Part shown: one piece after another, positions 31,280 to 43,500 of the stretch | Layout of the letters: each line of letters starts with the position of its first letter | How positions within the stretch are numbered: the first letter of the stretch is position 1 | NCBI RefSeq assembly: GCF_041381155.1 | Contig: NC_091146.1 | Location: 34,695,328 to 34,759,327 of the forward strand | Length of the DNA: 64,000 nt | Origin: Argopecten irradians | Lineage: Eukaryota; Mollusca; Bivalvia; Pectinida; Pectinidae | Direction: 5' to 3' | Translations under genes and position numbers: made by a program | Notes under the pieces: generated by a model | The model's input: only the letters and a program-made list of their open reading frames with translations | Databases searched by the model: none | What the model was told of the DNA's origin: nothing

Positions 31280-32345
31280 GCACAGGAAAATGTTGCGTGT
31301 TTGTATTGAATAATCCATACCAATCACAGGGAACTGTAACATGTTTGTCTCCTGAATAACCCATACCAATCACAGGGGACTGTGGCATGTTTGTCTCCTG
31401 TATAACCCATACCAATCACAGGGGACTGTGGCATGTTTGTCTCCTGTATAACCCATACCAATCACAGGGGACTGTGGCATGTTTGTCTCCTGTATAACCC
31501 ATACCAATCACAGGGGACTGTGGCATGTTTGTCTCCTGTATAATCCATACCAATCACAGGGGACTGTGGGATGCTTATCTTCTGTATAATCCATACCAAT
31601 CACAGGGGACTGTGATATGTTTGTCTCCTGTATAACCCATACCAATCACAGGGGACTGTGGCATGTTTGTCTCCTGTATAACCCATACCAATCACAGGGG
31701 ACTGTGACATGTTTGTCTCCTGTATAACCCATACCAATCACAGGGGACTGTGGCTTGTTTATCTCCTGAATAACCCATACCAATCACAGGGGACTGTGGC
31801 ATTCTTGTCTCCTGTATAACCCATACCAATTACAGTGGACTGTGGCATGTTTGACTCCTGAATAACTCATCCCCATCACAGTGGACTGTGGCATGTTTGT
31901 CTCCTGTATAACCCATACCAATCACAGGGGACTGTGGCATGTTTATCTCCTGTATAACCCATACCAATCACAGGGGACTGTGGCATTCTTGTCTCCTGTA
32001 TAACCCATACCAATCACAGGGGACTGTGGCGTGTTTGTCTTCTGAATAACCCATCCCCATCACAGTGGACTGTGGCATGTTTGACTCCTGAATAACCCAT
32101 CCCCATCACAGTGGACTGTGGCATGTTTGACTCCTGAATAACCCATCCCCATCACAGTGGACTGTGGCATGTTTGTCTCCTGAATAACCCATCCCCATCA
32201 CAGTGGACTGTGGCATGTTTGACTCCTGAATAACCCATCCCCATCACAGTGGACTGTGGCATGTTTGACTCCTGAATAACTCATCCCCATCACAGTGGAC
32301 TGTGGCATGTTTGTCTCCTGAATAACCGCCATACCAATCACAGGG
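31280..32345. repeat. 46-bp minisatellite, about 23 copies
   Basis: Unit contains CACAGGGGACTGTGGCATGT, then TTGTCTCCTGTATAACCCAT, then ACCAAT. Two variant classes form blocks: CAGGGGACTG with CATACCAAT, mainly at 31360-32030, and CAGTGGACTG with CATCCCCAT, mainly at 32040-32320. This indicates local homogenisation. Each unit carries a small palindrome around CACAG...CTGTG. Confidence 0.95.
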
Positions 32346-33126
32346 AACACCACAATGCCTTGCCACAAGGACTATTACTTGCGATTATCAGACATTGTGA
32401 GTCAGGGGAGATAACTCGCGTAACCTTACCCTTCAAACGGCTCCGGGTAAGGTTGGTCTAAGGATAAGACGTTGTCTTGAGTTTACTGGGGGTGGGGAGG
32501 GAGGTATAAGGGATAACCCTGAGGTTTGAAATAAAGACACCAATCGATTTATTGTTAACAATTCTTGCGGGAAACACTGTACGATGTGTGATAATAATGT
32601 GTGTTTTGGGAGTCTACGGTACGTTTTAGTAATTTTTGACTATTGTATATTGCTATTTCATTGAAACACGCTGTCCTAAACATAAAGTTGTACTTCCTAT
32701 TTCCGTTATGGCAAATGTTAAGCGGGAGCAGATTTTTTAAATAACCACAAATCGTCGATTTCGACGGACTGGTCAAAAAAGAAGAAGAAATTACCCTTTT
32801 ATAAGCATTTATAGACTATGGATTGACTCGACAAGGGAACAAACCCAGAGTCCACGCTCATAAAGCAGCGATTATACATTGTCAGAATGTTCATGTAACC
32901 CATTTCCCCAATCGGATCCCCTCGGAGAAGTTTCCGGTAATCTTCGGAAGATTGATGGAATTTTCAAAGGGAGGTTACTCTGAATTTCCAAGACTATTTT
33001 CGCGATGGACATACCCGCACTACTTGTGCGTAGATTCTTCATATTTTGTATTGGCGTTGTTGTAGTTTTAAAGACTCACTAGAAATATCATTGGGTAGAA
33101 AGGGTTCATTTTTCGTTACAACGAGC
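32346..33126. other. Intergenic, no gene recognised
   Basis: A single arm related to the hairpin at 15051 is seen at about 32924-32952 (CTCGGAGAAGTTTCCGGTAA). Short frames here match nothing I know. Confidence 0.4.
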
Positions 33127-33481
33127 TTAAAGATGCTCCACCGCTGACAAAAAAGTATTTTTCTCTATCAAAAACATGAACTGACGAATTAGTATATTTC
33201 TTCAGTTACGAAAGTTATTTACTTTACACTATTACCACCATTGAAAAGTTTGAGTTTCTCATTTTACTTCAAGATAAAAATATTAAAAAATCATTAATTA
33301 CATCTCAGTGCTATTATACCCTATATGGAATGAAGTACTGATTGCGAAATCACCAATTGCGAAACAAATTCTCTTATATTATTTTTTTGTGTTAACTAGA
33401 CATATATATATACACAATTAAACACCATTTGTTGAAATGATGGGTATCTGTTTTGTTCTGCCAGCGGTGGAGCATCTTTAA
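33127..33481 (-). mobile_element. MITE, family B, complete
   Basis: AAAGATGCTCCACCGCTGAC and GCCAGCGGTGGAGCATCTTT are inverted ends about 355 bp apart. The interior is opposite in orientation to the 26988 copy. Confidence 0.88.
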
Positions 33482-33599
33482 TTTTCCAGTCTTCTTCTTT
33501 TCTAAACAATATTACAGATTTTTTTTTTTTTTTTTTAATTTAGACTCCAAAAACTTTTAAAATTGTGCATGGAAAATACGATAGGTCAAAAAATATATA

Positions 33600-33708
33600 A
33601 ATTGTAACGAATTATCTTTTCCGAGTGCAACTTAAGGTCATTTGAAATACCTGTACAAGAAATATAGTTAGCATACCAGTAAACAACCTAAATTAAAAAC
33701 TATTCCTT
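33600..33708 (+). repeat. Terminal fragment of family E
   Basis: TACAAGAAATATAGTTAGCA through CCAGTAAACAACC and ACTATTCCTTAA resemble the right end of the copies at 24770-25110 and 58951-59040. It abuts family A. Confidence 0.45.
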
Positions 33709-34131
33709 AAAGGCCCGCTACCTTTCCTAAACGATTTTAAAGGCCCACTACCTTTCCGAAACGGTTTCCAATTTTTAAAATTGGAATGTAAAAGCGAGAT
33801 TGATAATTTTTAAGTCGAAACACGGGCTACAAACTCAGGAAAGTTCAGGGAATTTCATAGTTACGTCATTATAAACTTACCGCTAATGCATGTACAACGC
33901 TTATCATCATATTTTGAATGATAATTTTCATAAAGCGGGCCGTTTTATGTTTCCCGATGTCGACCTTATATTACATATACCATGTGCCAGACACAAAACA
34001 AAACAGCGAAATGAATATTCTCATATAAGGCAGGGAATTTTGTATATGTTTTCTTTTTTCAGATACCTACATTGTATTTTATTTTAATTTTTTTAGGTTA
34101 TTTTTGTTTCGGAATGGTTTTGGGCCTTTAA
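33709..34131 (-). mobile_element. MITE, family A, with a doubled left end
   Basis: Two left termini occur in tandem (AAAGGCCCGCTACCTTTCC and AAAGGCCCACTACCTTTCC, about 25 bp apart). The right end is GGAATGGTTTTGGGCCTTTA. The second copy may have inserted into the terminus of the first. Confidence 0.75.
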
Positions 34132-34382
34132 TGCACGAGGTTATATAAAATACACATTAGTTACATGTATATGTATAACATAGTTGTATACATGGACGGT
34201 TGTCCTACATGCATGTCTTGACCTTCGCATCACTTTCCTAGACAACATTAGGCCATAGTCACGTGACATAAACTTTTTTACCTGTTCCGTACAGGTACGA
34301 ATCCCCAACACATCATCTTGTGACCTTTGACCCCAGACTGCAGCAGCAACCTGAGGCACGGGCGGCTATCCCTTCACGTTGA
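34132..34382. other. Upstream region of a candidate promoter
   Basis: No gene recognised. A minus-strand frame here has no family resemblance. Confidence 0.3.
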
Positions 34383-34421
34383 TGACGTCACGGAGAAATA
34401 TTGCCTGTCACGCTAGCCAAT
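34383..34421 (+). promoter_or_regulatory. Candidate promoter block: CRE and CCAAT box
   Basis: A perfect TGACGTCA (34383-34390) and a CCAAT box (AGCCAATCAG, core at 34417-34421) lie 140-175 bp before an ATG whose four-codon exon ends in a consensus donor. This arrangement is typical of TATA-less animal promoters. Confidence 0.4.
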
Positions 34422-34558
34422 CAGATCGCAGATCTCAAGATGACCAGAGGCGATTTCGTGTATCTCTCATGAAAGCTATCCGCCATTGTTTAACCTAACT
34501 GGAGATTGTGTGAGTGATTTTCGCTACTAGATTGGATATTAAGGGATAAAATACCAAC

Positions 34559-34571
34559 ATGGCTACCACGG
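34559..34571 (+). CDS. Candidate 13-nt first coding exon
   Basis: ATG GCT ACC ACG G, then GTAAGT. Leaves one extra base, which is exactly what exon 46225-46284 needs. The joining is inferred over 11.6 kb. Confidence 0.35.
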
Positions 34572-37500
34572 GTAAGTCTATGTTTAAAATATCGTGATTA
34601 TAATTAAGTGGTCAAGCATATTGTTAAAAACAATGGTGCACTTGTAGTGGACATTGTCCATTGTCCAAAGCCTACACCTCATGGACATTGTCAGAAATGA
34701 CCGATGTACATTTTGTGTTTATGACAGCTAAAGACGAATCATATTTCCGTCCGATTTGAGAGTGTTATTACGGACTGTTTTTCGTAATTTTAAAATTCAT
34801 CGGTACTGTTTGGTGATAATTAATTAATAAAAATTAAGTAATTTCTTTCAAATCAAAGAATTATATATTATTTGAAGAGGAGCGAAAACCATTATACTGA
34901 CTAATGGAATTTCTCGCCAAGTTACCATACTTGTATACAGTTGTATTCAGATTAGGTTAGAATACATGTAACTGTTTCGATATAATTATTACTTATATAA
35001 AATTGATATTGAGTGATTGTATTTGGCAGAAATGGCTTAAATTAGTTAATTACAGGTTTCTTATTACAGTACAACAATGGTTTTATGACTACAACAGATC
35101 CGAAAAGTTTCAATAGTTCCCGATTGACGGTCTAAACCTTCAATATTTCCCTATGATTTCCGGATTTAAACATGTTTTATTGTTAATATGAACACTGGGA
35201 TTGGGCGCAATGTATATGAACCTCTTTCCAAGATATAGAAAATTATATTACACAGTAAATTTAAATAAAGATACCTGAATATACCTGGGCTTTGATCAAT
35301 TAAGCATAATGGCTTCACGACCACTTTCATAAATAGAGCATGCGGAATGTGAATATAGAATACATATATGATATATATATCACAAATAGTCTTGTCAAAC
35401 AATAGATATAAAGTTAATAACAGCTAATGTGTTTTAACGAAAGAAAGAAGAGAGCAAACTAGAGAGACAGACATACATGTATACTGAAAAATTGGAACTC
35501 ACCCGTATGTGGTTTTAATTGTACGAAACGTCATTTTGAAATAATGATATAGTATTCTATGGCAATTTTACAACCCCGAAAAAATTATATTTCATTTTCT
35601 AACTATAAAAATATATAACAGACGAAATATTCAATAACCAAGAGTCAAAATGTAAGTTTCAATTCACGGTCATCGCCATACCAGTAATTTTTAAAACGTT
35701 TATATAGAATTAAAAAAGAAAAAACAATGTACTTATTTATTCTCTGATCTTTTATTCGTGCTTTCTGTTAACGTAGGTGTACACGGTTTTTTTTGTGATT
35801 CACCGTTAAGCGTTGTTATGACTCTGACTGGCCGTCACGCTGACCGCTCGCGGCAATTAAGGTTTTGTCGCACCCAGATCAGAAGATATCTTTCTGTGAC
35901 AGAGAGCGGGGCGCCAGAGGGTGGTTCACTTGTGTAGTAGACATCATATACATCTACAAATTGAAAAAAGAGAATTTGTGTAAGATTTGATAAACATCTA
36001 GCCTCTATGTAGGGTGATTCATCGTGAAAACTACAGTAAACTTCTGTCGTGTTAACTGGTAACTTAACAAACAGAAAACAACAACATGGCCGCCATTTTT
36101 GCAGTAGTCGATTAAACGCATCCCGCCATGCTTTACGGCAAAGTTGTTCATCTTGTGATAAATAATTGTATGAGAATCCTGAATCCTTTTCTCGTGTTTT
36201 CTTTAACTTTTCTCGTACAATTTGTACCGCGAGTCAGTCTATAATTGTTCCCTCCTTTTTTTTAGTTCTCTACTCTTCGCTAGACTGCGCCCCGCTCGGT
36301 GTTTACACAACAAGGACGGTAACGAGAAACAGTGAGACTGAATAGTCTACCCTAGTTTTTCTACTCTCCGCTGAGCTTCCCTCCTAGCGGAGAACATTGG
36401 TACTACTACAATTAATAACTGAACACAAGGACAGATAACTCTTCCCTTCGACTTTGTAAAATGACATGCCTTTTGCTGTCCCTAGGGGCTATACATCGAT
36501 CCATGTGACTGAAATCTTTCAGAACAGAGCTTACCGTTAAGGCTCGCTGGCCTGATATTTATCTCTGTCCGGAAGGTCCACTAGTCGATTTGTTTATTCA
36601 TTTATTTATCTATTTATTCTGGTGAATTGATTGAGAAGAATGTTTACATAATCTGCCTCAGGTTTTTGTCTGTTAATAACATGCCTACATATAAACAAAA
36701 CCATATTACAAATTAATGATACTGTAAAAATAATCACAAATGTTAACGATATAGTGAGATATACTGATGATTTTTTCTTTTCCCGTTCTGTCCCCCGCCG
36801 AGACATAACATAGTCTATAAAAGTGATAGTTTCTCCTGCTTAGCGCTCAGCACTAAGGGAGTGGGACGACTGATTTGCCCGTTGTCAGTATAATTTGACT
36901 GGGTGGGGTGTGTTGCTCGATGTCCTTGACGGCATGTTTCAGTGAGATAGCACTATAATAATGAAAAATGTTCCACTATCACAAGAAGACACAACACGGA
37001 CATACTGCAGTCTCCCAAATCACACACGTACTTCGCACACATATTGCGGGAGGGGATGGTAGGATGTTCCTTTTGAAATGACCTTAGCTGTTAATAGGAC
37101 AATATTCTAATCAGCTTACCAATCGCATTAATGGATAATAATTTCGAACTCTTTTCCGGACCACCATATTCTTTCTATATTTTTTTTTAATATGCCTTTT
37201 CCATCTAATACTTGTAGCCTAAATCGTTAGTAATCTTGACAAAATACACAAGAAATATGTGCTTGGTTTTGCGGGTAGCTAAATCATCAAGTTACATGTC
37301 CATGTTCAAATATCAAATGTTAAAACGACATATCATTACAGTGAAAATTACAAGAAATACAACTTTAAGCCGATGTACATGGAGTCATTTTAGCCAGGGG
37401 TACTGTATATTTGTACGATACTCTCCCTGAATCCCATGGTGGATCTTGCGTCAAAAGTGAATATCCTGTTTTCAAAATCTGATTGGATGAGGCTAGGTTC

Positions 37501-40500
37501 AGCCGACCAATGAAAGTGTGTTTTCTACATACATATCAACAACATTGAACAGAAGTGATGGTAGCGACCATTGAGGCATGTCATGTTTGTCAACAACAGC
37601 TTCCACCAAAGTCATATTTAATACTACATATATTTATGTATTTCATCCATAATTTACTTTTTTGAGATCAGCTACATGAATTATATTGTAATTGGATACA
37701 TTCCTCTCCAAACAAATATGACAATTAAAGGGACAAATCAGTCTAAGAGAACATCAAAATTTGTACATATATCGGAAAAAAACTAGTTCTAATGGAAATT
37801 AGATCAGTCGGTTTTACTGTGATATGCATGAAAAGCCCATGGTGGTGACATGTGTGTGAAATGTACACACTGTGGTCAAACGTCTTGTATGCCGAACCCT
37901 GTCCCTTGCTCGTAGAGTAATGCAACTTTTGTCTAGAACTGCTCAAATCGCTCTGACGGTAGTGTGTTTACCTTATTAGGTGAATTGTCTTGCCTAAAAA
38001 TCATTTTATCACCTTCTCAGTGGTTATGTAGTTCATTTGTTTAGCGTGCGTGACTTTGGCTAGGGTATGGGTACAGCGTCCATATTGTACCTGCTTAATC
38101 GTATTGATCAACGATTTGATATTTGAACGATATTAATTAAAATACTTAACAATGTCGAGGAAGTTGTCAATATTTTACGTTATATGTTTCTTAAGAAATG
38201 TAGAACAATACATTTATGCTATATTTGGCTTCTTGGTTATGTAAAATAATTAGCCTGAGTGAATTGTCTCTTTAAATACGTACGTGGTTTCCGTTATACA
38301 AAGTTAAACAAATGATGCATCGCACTCGTTTGTTCTTCTATCATCATTGACAACTGAAAGCAGCTCGGCGCTTAAAGGCCCACTACCTTTGCGAAACAAA
38401 AATTAAAAGTTTCTTCAACAAAATAATAATATATGAAAATGTATATTAATGGCCTAAGAAGATGTTATAACACCAACCAAATGGAAGATTCCCTGCGTAA
38501 ACTATATGTTAACAGTGAAGACTCATTTCACTGTTTTGCCGTCTGGCGGCAGCGGGAAACGTCCCGCATTATAAAAATACCATTTTAATTTTATATTTAT
38601 TTATATTAAATTGTTTAGAAGGTAATGGTAAGTGAAGTATTAACGATAAGTTAATAATAATGATAAGTGAATAAGTTTTGTGACTCTATAAAATTATCAA
38701 TTTCGTTTTACAATCCCATTTTAAAAATTAAAAGCCGTTTTGGAAAAGTAGTGGCCCTATAATTGAATGTCCATAGTCATTTAATACATGTACATTATGC
38801 GTATCACATCAACTTATCCACAGGGCATTCATGTATGTAAAACATGCTTGTTTCTGTAAAATATTAAACAGAACAAAAATTCGCCAACTTTCTTAAATAA
38901 AATAATTTACATTGATTTGTCGCTTTAACTATTATTAAACTTGATTTTTTATATTCTCCGTCTGCATAACATTTTACTGCAATATCGTGTATAGTTTATT
39001 TATATCTCTGGTAGAGAACCCCACGCCTGTCCCCCGGGGGTTGCAACTTAACGACATGTTTCGATGGTTCGTTAAGTTTGTCCGGAAGCCTTACGTACCG
39101 TATCAAAGACAAACGGTATTTCTGTAAAGGTATTTACGTACGGCCAGGTAAAAACACAGGTAACAGGTAAGCTGACATTGTTTTATGATCTGTTTACGAC
39201 TTGCGACATTACCACAAGTACATATTACTGAACGTATATACCGGAAATTCTCGTCATCGTCGACTGTCAAGATATTCCAACTCTATACATGTGTAGAAGA
39301 ACAGAAAAAATACACATTCCTGTCGAGTGCCCCGACCAGGAATCGAACCCGGGTCTCCGGCGTGGAAATCTACGGCTTTACCGACTGAGCCAAAGAAGCA
39401 TGCTCCGTCAGCTGAGTGACAGAGACCGTATTTAACACTATGTACAAACCACACCGACCCGCTCCTTTTACACATGTATATATCAAAGGGACGTAACTTT
39501 AATAAAAATTGCAAAGATAACGTTCACGGCACTTAGACTAACCTTGACAAAGCTCACCTAAAAACAAAGACCTTTATACATGTTGTTACATAGTTAGGTA
39601 ATGTACATAGCCATATATATAAATAGTTTGCCTCCATACCCATATCAAATATATTATGGTTGATCTATTATTCATTATGACATAAAACATTTATCCAAAT
39701 TCTTCTATCAATATTCATATGGACACTAGCTTTTAAAAATCACTCCATTCTTTTCTCCAGACAGATACTCTGTCTGTCCCATGGCGCTCCCCCGGACTCT
39801 GTAGATGAATCCTGCCTGATCCGCTTCTTGTTTTTCATTGCTTCTTCCTTGAGTCACTTTTTTTCATCTTTACACGTTTTGTTTAGTCATTTCGAATGTG
39901 TATTGTAACGACACAATCTTTTATATTTCTATAACACATAGTTTCAATGGCCACTCAATTTTATCTAAAACGTCAGAGTGGATTCTTTTTCAGGTAAGAT
40001 ACTTGAGTCAAACCGTTCTATTTTCCCTGTATTCCATTTACCTAACAAACACAGAAAAGATGAAAAATGGACAAACATGGCCATGAAGTAAAATATCGAG
40101 TTAGTTACACACCTCATTGCCAAATACGAATTGTGAAACGTTTTTAATGAAGTGAAGCATGTGTGATGATGAATATGCCATTCAGTTGTGCACCAGAATG
40201 ATGCATGTTTTATTAAAAAAAAAAACAACAACAAATGAATAACTCCTAAAAAAGTAGCCAGAGATTCCATTCGCTTCAGTCAGTCGGAACGCCCTTACGG
40301 TTATATGATTGTTGAGTTGACTTCAGCATGGTGCAATAAATTTACAGGATACAAGCTATATGGGTATGGATAATAAAATGTAAATAATGATGATATTCAA
40401 GCAAAATGTAAAACACGAAAAAAGAGGGCGTAAAAACACAAAACTAAGGGAAAGAGAAGAACGAAAATCGGAAAAAACAATAGACAGACAACCAGGTAAA

Positions 40501-43500
40501 CAACAGACAGACAACCAGGAAAACTAACCAAACAACCAGGTAAACAATAGACAGACAACCAAGTAAACAATAGACAGACAACCAGGTAAACAACAGACAG
40601 ACAACCAGGTAAACTATAACCAGACAACCAGGTAAACAATAGACAGACAACCAAGTAAACAATAGACAGACAACCAGGTAAACAATAGACAGACAACCAG
40701 GTAAACAACAGACAGACAACCAGGTAAAAAAACAGACAGACAACCAGGTAAACAACAGAGAGACAACCAGGTAAACAACAGACAGACACCAGGTAAAAAC
40801 ATACAGACAACCAGGTAAACAACAGACAGACAACCAGGTAAAACAACAGACAACAACCAGGTAAACAACAGACAGACAACCAGGTAAACAAAACAACAAC
40901 CAGGTAAACAACAGAGAGACAACCAGGTAAACAACAGACAGACAACCAGGTAAACAACATACAGACAACCAGGTAAACAACAGACAGACAACCAGGTAAA
41001 CAACAGACAGACAACCAGGTAAACAACAGACAGACAACCAGGTAAACAACATACAGACAACCAGGTTAACAACATACAGACAACAGGTAAACAACAGACA
41101 GACAACCAGGTAAACAACAGACAGACAACCAGGTAAACAACAGACAGACAACCAGGTAAACAACAGACAGACAACCAGGTAAACAACAGACAGACAACCA
41201 GGTAAACAATAGACAGACAACCAGGTAAACAACAGACAGACAACCAGGTAAACAACAGACAGACAACCAGGTAAACAACAGACAGACAACCAGGTAAACA
41301 ACAGACAGACAACCAGGTAAACAACAGACAGACAACCAGGTAAACAACAGACAGACAACCAGGTAAACAACAGACAGACAACCAGGTAAACAACAGACAG
41401 ACAACCAGGTAAACAACAGACAGACAACCAGGTAAACAACAGACAGACAACCAGGTAAACAACAGACAGACAACCAGGTAAACAACAGACAGACAACCAG
41501 GTAAACAACAGACAGACAACCAGGTAAACAACAGACAGACAACCAGGTAAACAACAGACAGACAACCAGGTAAACAACAGACAGACAACCAGGTAAACAA
41601 CAGACAGACAACCAGGTAAACAACAGACAACAACCAGGTAAACAACAGACAACAACCAGGTAAACAACAGACAGACAACCAGGTAAACAACAGACAACAA
41701 CCAGGTAAACAACAGACAGACAACCAGGTAAACAACAGACAGACAACCAGGTAAACAACAGACAGACAACCAGGTAAACAACAGACAGACAACCAGGTAA
41801 ACAACAGACAGACAACCAGGTAAACAACAGACAGACAACCAGGTAAACAACAGACAGACAACCAGGTAAACAACAGACAGACAACCAGGTAAACAACAGA
41901 CAGACAACCAGGTAAACAACAGACAGACAACCAGGTAAACAACAGACAGACAACCAGGTAAACAACAGACAGACAACCAGGTAAACAACAGACAGACAAC
42001 CAGGTAAACAACAGACAGACAACCAGGTAAACAACAGACAGACAACCAGGTAAACAACAGACAGACAACCAGGTAAACAACAGACAGACAACCAGGTAAA
42101 CAACAGACAGACAACCAGGTAAACAACAGACAGACAACCAGGTAAACAACAGACAACCAGGTAAACAACAGACAGACAACCAGGTAAACAACATACAGAC
42201 AACCAAGTAACCAACATACAGACAACCAGGTAAACAACAGACAGACAACCAGGTAAACAACAGACAACAACAGTAAACAACAACAGACAACCAGGAAAAC
42301 AACAGAACAGACAGACAACCAGGTAAACAACAGACAGACAACCAGGTAAACAACAGACAACAACAACAGGTAAACAACAGACAGACAACCAGGTAAACAA
42401 CAGACAGACAACCAGGTAAACAACAGACAGACAACCAGGTAAACAACAACAACAGACAACCAGGTAAACAACAGACAGACAACCAGGTAAACAACAGACA
42501 GACAACCAGGTAAACAACAGACAGACAACCAGTAAAACAACAGACAGACAACCAGGTAAACAACAGACAGACAACCAGGTAAACAACAGACAGACAACCA
42601 GGTAAACAACAGACAGACAACCAGGTAAACAACAGACAGACAACCAGGTAAACAACAGACAGACAACCAGGTAAACAACAACAGACAACCAGGTAACAGA
42701 CAGACAACCAGGTAAACAACAGACAGACAACCAGGTAAACAACAGACAGACAACCAGGTAAACAACAGACAGACAACCAGGTAAACAACAGACAGACAAC
42801 CAGGTAAACAACAGACAGACAACCAGGTAAACAACAGACAGACAACCAGGTAAACAACAGACAGACAACCAGGTAAACAACAGACAGACAACCAGGTAAA
42901 CAACAGACAGACAACCAGGTAAACAACAGACAGACAACCAGGTAAACAACAGACAGACAACCAGGTAAACACAACAGACAGACAACAACCAGGTAAACAA
43001 CCAGACAGACAACCAGGTAAACAACAGACAGACAACCAGGTAAACAACAGACAGACAACCAGGTAAACAACAGACAGACAACCAGGTAAACAACAGACAG
43101 ACAACCAGGTAAACAACAGACAGACAACCAGGTAAACAACAGACAGACAACCAGGTAAACAACAGACAGACAACCAGGTAAACAACAACACGTACAACAC
43201 AGACACAGACAACCAGGTAAACAACAGACAGACAACCAGGTAAACAACAGACAGACAACCAGGTAAACAACAGACAGACAACCAGGTAAACAACAGACAG
43301 ACAACCAGGTAAACAACAGACAGACAACCAGGTAAACAACAGACAGACAACCAGGTAAACAACAGACAGACAACCAGGTAAACAACAGACAGACAACCAG
43401 GTAAACAACAGACAGACAACCAGGTAAACAACAGACAGACAACCAGGTAAACAACAGACAGACAACCAGGTAAACAACAGACAGACAACCAGGTAAACAA

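Noticed and set aside
31280-32345. Relationship between the 46-bp and 23-bp minisatellites
   Set aside because: The period ratio of two is striking, but the unit sequences share no alignable core.
39330-39410. Functional tRNA gene
   Set aside because: A and B boxes are present, but the acceptor and D stems do not pair. A tRNA-derived SINE fits better. The same reasoning applies to 60813-60880.
39773-39811. Small exon (CTCCAG acceptor, GTAGAT donor) between 34571 and 46225
   Set aside because: Its outgoing phase does not fit exon 46225 and the donor is weak.
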